Below are positions 41,706 to 49,910 of a DNA stretch of 64,000 nucleotides, one piece after another. Within the stretch, counting starts at the first letter, position 1. Each line of letters starts with the position of its first letter. Under the pieces are notes generated by a model. The model worked only from the letters and a program-made list of their open reading frames with translations. It did no database searches and was not told where the DNA came from. Source of the stretch: Hyalangium versicolor (lineage in GTDB: Bacteria; Myxococcota; Myxococcia; Myxococcales; Myxococcaceae); the NCBI RefSeq assembly GCF_020103695.1, contig NZ_JAHXBF010000004.1, forward strand, positions 372,001-436,000. Direction: 5' to 3'. Position numbers and translations under genes: made by a program.

Positions 41706-43139
41706 TCAGGCGAAGCTGCGAGCAAGGCTGCCCAGCGTGGACATGGCGGCCTCGATGCGAGGAGACCATGGGTGGCCGCAGTTCAGGCGGATGAAGTGGG
41801 AATAGTGCTGCCCTTGCGCGGAGAAGATGGGTCCGGGCGCGATGCTGATCCCCACCTCCAGCGCCCGCGTCTGGAGCGTCAGCGCGTCCACCTGGGAGGG
41901 CAGCTCCACCCAGAGCAGCAGGCCTCCGGTCGGACGCGTCACACGAGTGCCTTCGGGGAAGTGCTCGACGATGGCCTCGGTCATTCGCGCCACCTGCGTG
42001 GCGACCCGGCGCCGCAGCGCGCGGAGGTGCCGGTCATACCCGCCGCCCTGGAGGAAGCGCGCGATGGCGAGCTGGGGCAGTGTGGTCGTGGCACACGTTT
42101 GAGCGAACTTGAGCAGCTCCACGCGCTCGCGGTAGCGGCCAGGCGCCACCCACCCCACGCGATAGCCCGGCGCCAGGCTCTTGGAGAAGGAGCCGCACAG
42201 CAACACGTTCCCCTCGGTGTCGAACGCCTTGCACGGCCGCGGGCGCTCCTCGCCGAAGTAGAGGTCGCCGTAGATGTCATCCTCGATGAGGGCGATGTCT
42301 CGCTCGGCCAACATGCGCACGAGGCGCTGGCGGTTCTCCTCGGGCATGCAGCTGCCGAGCGGGTTGCTGAAGCTGGGCACCACCAGCACGGCGGCCACGC
42401 GCCGCTTGTTGAGCACCGCCTCCAGTGCCTCGAGCTCCATGCCATGCCGTGGGTGGCTGGGAATCTCCACGGCTTTCAGCCCCAGCGCCTCGATGGCTCG
42501 CAAGGTGCCGTAGTAGGCGGGGGACTCGACGGCGATGGTGTCCCCGGTCCGTGCCACGGCCACGAGACACAGGTGGATGGCCTCCGAGCCGCCAATGGTG
42601 GTGATGAAGTCTTCAGCGCCCAGCGCGCACCCCCACTCCAAGGCGCGGCGAGCCAGCTGCCTGCGCAGCTCCGGGCTGCCGGGAGGCATGTCGTAGGCCA
42701 TCCCCTTGGCTCCCTCCTTGCGAGCCAGTGCCGCCAGCTCGCGGTTGAGGCGCTGGATGGGCAGCAGCTCCAGTGAGGGTGCCGCCGTGCCGAGCTGGAC
42801 CATGCGCGGATCATTCGCGGCGCGGTACATGCGCGCCACCATGGCGCTGACGCTCACGGGGCTGGCGGTCGTCACGAGGCGGGACATCTGCGGCTCGGCG
42901 GGCAGGGGCCGCTCGCGCCGCCGCACGTAGTGGCCGGACTGAGGCCGCGTCTCGACGAGCCCCATGGACTCCAGGTGGAGGTATGCCTGGAGCACCGTCG
43001 AGATGCTCACCCGCTCGCGCGTGCTGAGCTCTCGGACGGAGGGCAGCCGCTCACCCGGCCGGAGCGTCCCCGCTGAGATGGCGTCGCCGAGCCGCTCGGC
43101 TACCTGTTCGTACAGCTTCGCCCTGTGCGCTGTGTCCAT
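41706..43139 (-). CDS. MocR/PdxR-type regulator: GntR HTH fused to aminotransferase domain
   Basis: 477 residues from ATG 43139 (GGGGAAGG upstream). Residues 8-75 are a GntR winged helix (RLPSVRELSTRERVSISTV). Residues 115-477 are a fold-type-I aminotransferase domain with the PLP-binding Lys320 in GSFSKSLAPGYRVGW, IEDDIYGDL and SFSNPLG. MocR proteins sense PLP or an amino acid through this domain and usually regulate a divergent target. Here the divergent gene encodes a DMT transporter, and an inverted repeat lies between them, so that gene is the likely target. Confidence 0.9.
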   Translation of the reverse strand: MDTAHRAKLYEQVAERLGDAISAGTLRPGERLPSVRELSTRERVSISTVLQAYLHLESMGLVETRPQSGHYVRRRERPLPAEPQMSRLVTTASPVSVSAMVARMYRAANDPRMVQLGTAAPSLELLPIQRLNRELAALARKEGAKGMAYDMPPGSPELRRQLARRALEWGCALGAEDFITTIGGSEAIHLCLVAVARTGDTIAVESPAYYGTLRAIEALGLKAVEIPSHPRHGMELEALEAVLNKRRVAAVLVVPSFSNPLGSCMPEENRQRLVRMLAERDIALIEDDIYGDLYFGEERPRPCKAFDTEGNVLLCGSFSKSLAPGYRVGWVAPGRYRERVELLKFAQTCATTTLPQLAIARFLQGGGYDRHLRALRRRVATQVARMTEAIVEHFPEGTRVTRPTGGLLLWVELPSQVDALTLQTRALEVGISIAPGPIFSAQGQHYSHFIRLNCGHPWSPRIEAAMSTLGSLARSFA

Positions 43140-43245
43140 CGTGCGTGCCTTCCCCTGGGCCCTTGTGAATAGCGATGGGCGCTCACGCTGCCCAGGTACA
43201 GCCGGTCTCCAACTCGACCAGCACAGTTTCCACTCTAACAACTGT

Positions 43246-43263
43246 ATTGGTCACAATTCCAAT
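43246..43263. promoter_or_regulatory. Inverted repeat, putative MocR operator
   Basis: ATTGG and CCAAT arms around an eight-base spacer, in an AT-rich stretch of the divergent promoter between the MocR gene (start 43139) and the transporter gene (start 43323). Position and symmetry fit a GntR-type dimer site. MocR sites are often direct repeats, so identification is tentative. Confidence 0.4.
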
Positions 43264-43322
43264 CAGCTGAATCTGTTCTTGTTTTCGAGCAGAGCGCATC
43301 GTTGGCCGGACTGGAGGTAACG

Positions 43323-44513
43323 ATGATGGGGCTTCTGCTCGACTCGGGATGGCTCCGCGGCGCGGCGGCGAAGTGGCTGCCAGCGCAGTGCGTGGATGTG
43401 CATGGCGCGGTATCGCTGGCGCCCGGCTCGCTCTGGAAACACCGGGCTCACGCGGGTGAGCATGTCCTCACCTGCCACGCGGGCCAGGTGTGGCTCACGC
43501 GGGAAGGGGATGCCACGGATCACATCCTGCGGGCGGGCGAATCGCTGCGCATGGAGAAACCGGGGCTGGTGGTGGTGCAGGCGCTGCGGCCAGCGCACTT
43601 CGAGCTGTCGCGAGACACCGAGCCCGGGCCTCGGCTGGGAGAGGGACTTCTGCTGGGATTGATCGCCGTGACGGCGTTCAGCCTCACGCTTCCGGCAACC
43701 CGGGTGGCAGTGCCGGAACTGGGGGCCACGCTGGTCGGGTTGGGACGGGCTTTGGTGGCGGCCCTGCTGGCGGGAGTGCTGCTCGCCGTGCGGGGTGAAC
43801 GGCTCCCGGAGCGTCGCTATTGGCCGCGCCTGGCGCTGGTGGCGGGAGGAGTGGTGGTGGGCTTTCCGCTGTTCTCGGCGTTGGCGATGCGCGCCATGCC
43901 AGCGGCGCACGGTGCTGTGCTGGTAGGCATCATGCCGGGTGCCACGGCGGTGGCGGCCGTGCTGCGCGCGCGGGAACGGCCCTCCGGAGCCTTCTGGCTC
44001 GCCTCAGCTCTGGGAGTGGTGTGCGTGCTGGCCTTCGCAACCACCCGAGGAGCGGGACGGCTGACAGCGGGAGATGGGCTGGTGCTGCTCGCGGTGGCGG
44101 CGGGAGCGCTGGGTTATGCGGAGGGCGGAGCGCTGGCGCGAGAGCTGGGCAGTTGGCGAGTCATCTGCTGGGCGCTGGTCATGGCGGCTCCCGTGCTTGC
44201 CCCGGTGGTGGCGATCTCGGTGGGAGGGCACGTACCCGAGGCCAGTGCTCGGGCGTGGTTAGGTTTCGGCTATGTCTCGCTGGTGAGCATGTTCCTGGGT
44301 TTCCTGGCCTGGTACCGGGCCATGGCGCTCGGAGGTGTCGCGCGGGTGAGCCAGCTCCAGTTGCTCCAGCCGCTCCTCACACTGCTCTGGTCCGTGCTGC
44401 TGCTCGGGGAAACGGTGGGCCGGGGAACAATCGGCGCCGCGCTGCTCGTGGTGCTGTGCGTACTCGCGGGGGTGCGAAGCCGCGTGCGCCTGATGCCTGT
44501 TCGCGGCAAGTGA
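43323..44513 (+). CDS. DMT (EamA) transporter with N-terminal DUF2917 domain
   Basis: 396 residues from ATG 43323, with GGAGG five bases upstream. Residues 20-100 match DUF2917 (AGEHVLTCHAGQVWLTREGD, DHILRAGESLRMEKPGLVVV). Residues 108-390 contain ten hydrophobic helices of two EamA halves (PATRVAVPELGATLVGLGRA, YRAMALGGVARVSQLQLLQP), a drug/metabolite exporter. DUF2917 is generally a stand-alone small beta protein, so the fusion is notable. Likely an amino-acid or PLP-related exporter regulated by the neighbouring MocR; substrate unknown. Confidence 0.8.
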   Translation: MMGLLLDSGWLRGAAAKWLPAQCVDVHGAVSLAPGSLWKHRAHAGEHVLTCHAGQVWLTREGDATDHILRAGESLRMEKPGLVVVQALRPAHFELSRDTEPGPRLGEGLLLGLIAVTAFSLTLPATRVAVPELGATLVGLGRALVAALLAGVLLAVRGERLPERRYWPRLALVAGGVVVGFPLFSALAMRAMPAAHGAVLVGIMPGATAVAAVLRARERPSGAFWLASALGVVCVLAFATTRGAGRLTAGDGLVLLAVAAGALGYAEGGALARELGSWRVICWALVMAAPVLAPVVAISVGGHVPEASARAWLGFGYVSLVSMFLGFLAWYRAMALGGVARVSQLQLLQPLLTLLWSVLLLGETVGRGTIGAALLVVLCVLAGVRSRVRLMPVRGK

Positions 44514-44605
44514 CGTGTCAGGGTGGGCTGGCAAGTCCCAACCTCTGTGGTAGGATGCACTCGCTCGTGAGCAAGTGAGTGGTACCAACACGGAGGAAGG
44601 GAAAG

Positions 44606-44845
44606 ATGGCAGCGACGATGAGTGGGGATTTGGTGCTGCAGCTGCTCCAGGAATTCCGGGAGCACCAGCAAGACTACAAGCACTTCAAGTCCCAGCTGCT
44701 GGAGTTCAGACAGGACTTCGTGACGTCCCAGCAGATCCTGAGAGCGCGCATGGACGTCATGCAGCACACCCACATGGAGATCCTTGCGACCTCCAAGAAT
44801 ATCCTGAGGGCGCTCCAGAAGACGACGAGGGAAGAGGAGAATTAG
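44606..44845 (+). CDS. Small coiled-coil protein
   Basis: 79 residues from ATG 44606 with GGAGGAAGG eight bases before. One long amphipathic helix (about 8-72: LLQEFREHQQDYKHFKSQLL, QILRARMDVMQHTHMEILA), Gln/His/Met-rich, no membrane segment. Codon use is ordinary. Function unknown. It converges on the DUF819 permease gene and is too short for a domain assignment. Confidence 0.6.
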   Translation: MAATMSGDLVLQLLQEFREHQQDYKHFKSQLLEFRQDFVTSQQILRARMDVMQHTHMEILATSKNILRALQKTTREEEN

Positions 44846-44865
44846 CCGCCGACACGGGCCGCTCC

Positions 44866-46068
44866 TCAGTGGAGGAGCTGGTACACCTGCTCGAGCATCG
44901 CAGCGCTGAGCAACCCGCCATAGGTGCCCAGCACGTAACCCAGCACCGCCAGCAGCACACCCACCGGCGCCAGCGCGGGATGGAAGGCCGCCGCCACCAC
45001 GGAGGCGGAGGCCGTCCCGCCCACGTTCGCCTGAGAGCCCACCGCCGCGAAGAAGATGGGCGCTCTCAACAGCCGCCGTACGCCCAGCGTCACCGCTGCG
45101 TGGAAGGCCATCCACAGCATGCCCACAGCCACCAACGCGGGGGCATCGAGCAAGCGACGGAACTCGGCCTGCGCTCCAATCGTGGCCACCAATAGATAGA
45201 GGAACACCGAGCCCAGGCGACTGGCTCCCGCGCCTTCGAGCCTCCGCGCCGGGGTGAACGAGAGCACCACGCCCACCGTCGTCACCAACAGCACCACCCA
45301 CGTGAAGCCCGTCACCATGCTGCCCAGGTTCGGCAGCTTCGATGCGAGCACCGTGCACCCCACCGTCGTCCCCAGGGCGATGGCCAGCATCCACAGCAGA
45401 TCCGCCAGGCTGGTGGTCCGTGCCGTCTCGGCCTGCAAGCGCTCCACTTCGCCTCGCACGGCATCCAACGTGCGCCGGTCCGCTCCCAGCTTTGCGTCCA
45501 TCTGATGCTCCCGGTTCGCGAAGGACAGCAGGACCGCCGTCCAGATGTTGGAGACGCCCACGTCCACCACCACCATCATGCTCAGGGTGCTGTTGTGGGC
45601 TCCCACGCTCTGGCCAATGGCCACGAAGTTCGCGCTGCCGCCAATCCACGAGCCGCTCAGCGCCGCCAGTCCCTTCCAGGCCTGGTCTCCCAATTCCGGC
45701 GGCACCAGCCAGCCCAGCGCGAGGTACGCCAGCGGTCCTCCCAGGACGATGCCCACCGCCCCCGCCAGGAAGAGCACCACCGCGTTGCGCCCGAGCCGCG
45801 CAATCGTCGGCAGATCCACCGACAGCACCAACAGCACCAAGCTGGACGGCAACAGGTACACCCGGACGAAACGATACAGCTCGGACTCGAGAGGGATGAT
45901 GCCCACGTTCGAGAGCAGCGTGGGCACGAAGTAGATGAAGACGAGCAGCGGCACCACGCGGAAGAACCGCTGCAACACCGGGTGCCGGTCGGCGAGGAAC
46001 AGCAACCCCACCACGCCCAGCAACACGGCCAATACCGACATCGGATCCTGGATGAGTGCCGGACTCAC
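44866..46068 (-). CDS. DUF819 family membrane protein
   Basis: 400 residues from GTG 46068, whose GTGA overlaps the stop of the epimerase gene by four bases, so the two are translationally coupled. About ten hydrophobic helices; family pieces include VPTLLSNVGIIP, GSWIGGSANFVAIGQ and VGSQANVGGTASASVVAAAF. DUF819 proteins are presumed permeases. Coupling to a dipeptide epimerase suggests uptake of peptidoglycan-derived peptides or amino acids; this is inference. Confidence 0.9.
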   Translation of the reverse strand: MSPALIQDPMSVLAVLLGVVGLLFLADRHPVLQRFFRVVPLLVFIYFVPTLLSNVGIIPLESELYRFVRVYLLPSSLVLLVLSVDLPTIARLGRNAVVLFLAGAVGIVLGGPLAYLALGWLVPPELGDQAWKGLAALSGSWIGGSANFVAIGQSVGAHNSTLSMMVVVDVGVSNIWTAVLLSFANREHQMDAKLGADRRTLDAVRGEVERLQAETARTTSLADLLWMLAIALGTTVGCTVLASKLPNLGSMVTGFTWVVLLVTTVGVVLSFTPARRLEGAGASRLGSVFLYLLVATIGAQAEFRRLLDAPALVAVGMLWMAFHAAVTLGVRRLLRAPIFFAAVGSQANVGGTASASVVAAAFHPALAPVGVLLAVLGYVLGTYGGLLSAAMLEQVYQLLH

Positions 46069-47090
46069 GCGCCCGTCACCGGCTCCACGCCGAGCCCCGG
46101 CCCCTCCCCGAGCTGGATCCGCCCCTGCACCACGGGGTGTCCCCGGTACGGATCCGCGGAGATGAGCAGGTTGCCGTCCAGATCCAACCAGTCCGCCAGC
46201 GGCCCCAGGTGCGCCGCCGCCGCGATGCCCACCGACGTCTCCACCATGCAGCCGATCATCACCTTGAGCCCACAGGCCCGGGCCACGTCGATGATGCGCA
46301 GCGTCTCGTGGATGCCCCCAGCCTTCTGCAGCTTCACGTTGATGCCGTGGAAGCCTTCGGCCAGACGCGGCACGTCCGAGGCGCGAATCAGCGACTCGTC
46401 CGCCACCAGCGGCAGCGGCGAGCGGGCTCGCAACCACTTCGCGCCCTCCACGTCCGCCGCGGGCAGGGGCTGCTCCACCAACTCCACCCCCTGCGTGGCC
46501 AGCCACTCGATGTGCTGGAGCGCCTCCTCGGGACGCCAGGCCTCGTTGGCGTCCACCCGGATGACCTTGGGAGTCACGGCCCGCACCGCACCAAAGACTT
46601 CGCGCACGCGATCGGCGCCGAGCTTCACCTTGAGCACGGGGTACGGCTCGGCCTCGCGCACCTTGCGCGCGAGCGTCTCGGGTTCGTCGATTCCAATGGA
46701 GAAGGAGGTGATGGGCATGCGCGCCGGGTCGATCCCGAACAGCCGGTGCAGCGGCGCTCCGAGCGCCTTGCCCGCAAGGTCATGCACCGCGATGTCCAGC
46801 GCCGCCTTCGCCGCGCCGTTGCCCGGAAGGGCCTCCTGCACCGCCTCCGAGGCATCCCGATACCACCGCAGATCGCCGCTGAGCGCTGATTCCAACGTCC
46901 GCAGGGCCTCCAGCACCGTCTCCGCGGACTCCTGGTAGCGCACGTTGGGCGCGGCCTCTCCGAGCCCCACATGTTCACCGGAGCGCAGTTCGACGATGAC
47001 GTTGCGCTTCGAGGTGCTGGTGCCTCGAGCGATGGTCCAGGCGTGGCGCAGGGGCAGCTCGACGACGCGAGAAGTCAGGGAAGGGGGCAT
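46065..47090 (-). CDS. Dipeptide epimerase (enolase superfamily)
   Basis: 341 residues from ATG 47090. The muconate-lactonising-enzyme-type core is complete: KVKLGA (Lys154/Lys156), metal ligands Asp180 in VDANEAW, Glu206 in LVEQPLP and Asp231 in LVADES, and the second catalytic Lys in GINVKLQKAGG. The TSFSIGID and MIGCMVETSVG segments are those of L-Ala-D/L-Glu epimerases. Peptidoglycan recycling or dipeptide use is the likely role. It is first in a two-gene operon with the DUF819 permease. Confidence 0.88.
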   Translation of the reverse strand: MPPSLTSRVVELPLRHAWTIARGTSTSKRNVIVELRSGEHVGLGEAAPNVRYQESAETVLEALRTLESALSGDLRWYRDASEAVQEALPGNGAAKAALDIAVHDLAGKALGAPLHRLFGIDPARMPITSFSIGIDEPETLARKVREAEPYPVLKVKLGADRVREVFGAVRAVTPKVIRVDANEAWRPEEALQHIEWLATQGVELVEQPLPAADVEGAKWLRARSPLPLVADESLIRASDVPRLAEGFHGINVKLQKAGGIHETLRIIDVARACGLKVMIGCMVETSVGIAAAAHLGPLADWLDLDGNLLISADPYRGHPVVQGRIQLGEGPGLGVEPVTGA

Positions 47091-47216
47091 GGGTGGCAGG
47101 GCTCTCCGGGTCGCCTGGCCCTCTAGCACGACTTTCCCTCGCTACGGACACGGCCCCGCCAATTCGGGATACTCCCCACCCTGTCCGTACCCCAGGACTC
47201 AGAGGAGAATCCGCGC

Positions 47217-48305
47217 ATGGACTTCCATTTCGCCGACGAGGTGAGACGCCAACTGGAGGAGGCCCTCCAGAAGCGGGGCCGCGTCAACATCGTCGTCGCC
47301 GGCCGCAGCGGTGTGGGCAAGAGCACGCTCGTCAACGCCGTCTTCCAGGGAGACCTCGCCGAGACGGGCCAGGGCCGCCCCGTCACCCAGAGTGCACGCG
47401 AGTATTCGAAGGAGGGGCTGCCGCTCACCATCCTCGACACGCGGGGCCTGGAGATGGAGCAGTACGCCGAGACCACCCGCCAGCTCGAGAACGAGGTCCG
47501 CGCGCGCTCGATGGATCCCGATGCGAAACGGCACCTGCACGTAGCCTGGGTGTGCATCTCCGAGGACTCGCGCCGCGTCGAGCAGGGCGAGTCCGCCATC
47601 GCGGAGATGCTCTCGCGCTACATGCCGGTCGTCGTCGTCATCACCAAGTCCCGCTCGGACCGAGGCTTTCGCGAGGAGGTCCTCCGGCTCATCCCCTCGG
47701 CCCGCAACGCCATGCGCGTCCGGGCACTGCGCGAGGAGGATGACGAGGGCCATGTCCTCGAGCCGCGGGGGCTCAAGGAGCTCGTCGACGTAACGATGGA
47801 GCTCGTCCCGGAGGCGCAGCGAAACGCCTTCGCCGCGGCACAAAAGGTGAGCGTCGAACAGAAGAAGAACCGAGCGCACTTAGCGGTAGGGAGCGCCGCC
47901 ACACTGGCCGCCGCCGTCGGCGCATCCCCTATCCCCTTCTCCGATGCGGCGCTCATCGTCCCTGTCCAGATCGGCATGCTGGCGACCATCAGCACCATCT
48001 TCGGCCTTCCGCTGAGCCAGGCGTTCCTCACCACCTTGATCAGCTCGGCGGGCGGAGGGCTCGCGGCGACGCTCGCGGGGCAGACCATCGTGTCCGGCCT
48101 GCTCAAGATGCTCCCGGGAGTGGGCACCGTCGCGGGAGCAGCCATCTCCGCCACCACTGCGGCCACCATCACCACGATCTTCGGCGAGGGCTACATCACC
48201 GTGCTCTCGAAGCTCTTCATGCGCAACCCAGGCGTCCTCCCCTCCGAGGAGGAGATCGCCAGCGCCTTCCGAGAGGAACTGCACGGACGGAAGTCGGCCG
48301 CCTGA
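47217..48305 (+). CDS. Era-like GTPase with C-terminal DUF697 domain
   Basis: 362 residues. Residues 20-205 form a GTPase: P-loop VVAGRSGVGKSTLVN, G3-like ILDTRGLE, and G4-like VVITKSRSD. The usual NKxD is TKSR, so guanine selectivity may be relaxed. Residues 220-340 are a DUF697 domain with hydrophobic alpha hairpins (ASPIPFSDAALIVPVQIGML, LPGVGTVAGAAISATTAATI), typical of membrane-associated YcjX/YcjF-type proteins. Possibly a membrane-remodelling or stress GTPase. Monocistronic. Confidence 0.85.
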   Translation: MDFHFADEVRRQLEEALQKRGRVNIVVAGRSGVGKSTLVNAVFQGDLAETGQGRPVTQSAREYSKEGLPLTILDTRGLEMEQYAETTRQLENEVRARSMDPDAKRHLHVAWVCISEDSRRVEQGESAIAEMLSRYMPVVVVITKSRSDRGFREEVLRLIPSARNAMRVRALREEDDEGHVLEPRGLKELVDVTMELVPEAQRNAFAAAQKVSVEQKKNRAHLAVGSAATLAAAVGASPIPFSDAALIVPVQIGMLATISTIFGLPLSQAFLTTLISSAGGGLAATLAGQTIVSGLLKMLPGVGTVAGAAISATTAATITTIFGEGYITVLSKLFMRNPGVLPSEEEIASAFREELHGRKSAA

Positions 48306-48356
48306 GCCCGCTCGTGGTCAGGATAATCCAGGCTCCCTTTCTCTCCCGCTCGGCCT

Positions 48357-49763
48357 ATGCGCTCCCTGCCTCTCTGCCTCACCTTGATTGCACTGGGTTG
48401 CAGCCACGCCGCTGGCACGGCTGCCACCGCCCGCCCCCGCAACAACGAGGAGCTGCGCACACTGCTCGCCGAACTGGTCGCGGTGGACACCTCCAATCCT
48501 CCTGGCAACGAGACGGCTGCTGCACAGGTGGCCGCTCGGTGGCTCCGAGAGGCTGGCATCGACGCGGAGATCCTCGAGCCTGCTCCCGGGCGCGGGAACC
48601 TGCTGGCCCGATTGAAGGGCTCCGGCAGCGGGCGGCCGCTCCTCGTCCTGGCGCACCTGGACACCGTCCCCGTGAAGCGCGAGGAGTGGACCACCGATCC
48701 GTGGAAGCTCACCGAGCGCGATGGCTTCCTCTATGGACGCGGCGTGCAGGACAACAAGGGCATGGCGGCTGCCAGTGTCCTGGCGCTGCGGCGACTCCAG
48801 CGTGAAGGCCACAAGCTCTCGCGCGACATCGTCCTGTACCTCGGCGCGGATGAAGAGGTGGGTTCCGGCTTCGGGCTGGAGTGGATGCTGGAGAACCGTC
48901 CGGAGCTTCGCGAGGCCGAATTCGCTCTCAACGAGGGAGGCCTCACCGAGCTGTCCGCGGACAGGAGCCGTGTGCAATTCGTAGCGCTCCAGGCCGCCGA
49001 GCGCGTCTCTCGGAATGTCGTGCTCAAGGCCACCGGCCCTGGAGGCCACTCGTCCGCGCCCCCTGCGGACCCCAACCCGCTGGTACGAGTGTCCGCGGCG
49101 GTGGCTCGCATCGGAGCGCTCACGTTCCCGGCCCGGCTGACTCCCGCCGCCCGCCTGCACATCCAGGGCCGAGCGCCGAGGACTCCCGGTGAGCTGGGCA
49201 CAGCTCTCCAACGCATCGCCGCGTCACCCGATGCTCCCCCACAGGATGCCGTGGACACCGTGGCCCGGCTCGATCCGGCACTGGCCGCCGTCATGCGCTC
49301 CACGTGCGTGCCCACTGTCTTCCAGGCAGGCACTCGCCCCAACGTCATTCCCGCCACCGCCGAGGCCACCATCAACTGCCGGTTGCTCCCGGACGAGGAC
49401 GCCCAGGCGCTCCATGCCCGGCTCGTCGCCGCGGTGGCGGACCCGTCCATCGAGGTCCAAATGAACACGAACCCGCCGGACTCACCCATGTCGCCCGTGG
49501 GAGACAACGCGATGTTCCGAGCCGCCAAGACCGCCGCCACCAAGATCTGGCCGGGCGTCCCCGTCATCCCCCGCCAGTCCACCGGCACCACCGAGTCCGC
49601 CATGCTGCGCCGGGCCGGCATCCACGCCTACGGAATCGATCTCTTCGCTCTCACCCCCGAGGATGCACGCACCGCGCACGCCCCCAACGAGCGCGTCCCG
49701 GTCGCCTCGCTCCAGCCTGGCGCCGAGTTCGTCTACCTGCTGCTCCGGGAGCTGGCGCGTTAG
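48357..49763 (+). CDS. Exported M20 peptidase (lipoprotein)
   Basis: 468 residues; the signal peptide ends in LIALGC. M20 motifs: LVAVDTSNPPGNE, VLAHLDTVPV, LYGRGVQDNKGM, YLGADEEVGSG, and PGGHSSAP in the lid region; RQSTGTTESAMLRRAG fits the C-terminal zinc site. The closest general type is the carboxypeptidase/acetylornithine deacetylase branch. It may work with the other exported M20 enzyme at 34.9 kb on peptides from digested prey. Confidence 0.9.
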   Translation: MRSLPLCLTLIALGCSHAAGTAATARPRNNEELRTLLAELVAVDTSNPPGNETAAAQVAARWLREAGIDAEILEPAPGRGNLLARLKGSGSGRPLLVLAHLDTVPVKREEWTTDPWKLTERDGFLYGRGVQDNKGMAAASVLALRRLQREGHKLSRDIVLYLGADEEVGSGFGLEWMLENRPELREAEFALNEGGLTELSADRSRVQFVALQAAERVSRNVVLKATGPGGHSSAPPADPNPLVRVSAAVARIGALTFPARLTPAARLHIQGRAPRTPGELGTALQRIAASPDAPPQDAVDTVARLDPALAAVMRSTCVPTVFQAGTRPNVIPATAEATINCRLLPDEDAQALHARLVAAVADPSIEVQMNTNPPDSPMSPVGDNAMFRAAKTAATKIWPGVPVIPRQSTGTTESAMLRRAGIHAYGIDLFALTPEDARTAHAPNERVPVASLQPGAEFVYLLLRELAR

Positions 49764-49787
49764 CCCCCTCCGGGCCCGGCCTCAGCC

Positions 49788-49812
49788 AACCTGTATGCTT
49801 GTCAGACAGGTT
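49788..49812. repeat. 25-bp palindromic repeat, copy 2
   Basis: Arms AACCTGT and ACAGGTT with the shared core TATG...TGTCA. It lies in the 147-base gap between the M20 and C39-like lipoprotein genes. Similarity to copy 4 (61018-61042) extends about 20 bases left and 30 bases right of the palindrome (roughly 49768-49842). Confidence 0.65.
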
Positions 49813-49910
49813 CGGTTCACGTCCGCCGCCCGCAGGGCACTTCCTTCAGACCCGGCCTCTCCGTCCGGGGCCGCCGCCGCTCGCAGGCGCACTGCACCCA
49901 CGAGGCTTTC

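Noticed and set aside
46069..46506. N-terminal extension of the DUF819 gene frame
   Set aside because: It overlaps the epimerase coding region and reads as Gly/Ala/Arg noise; the GTG at 46068 is coupled to the epimerase stop.
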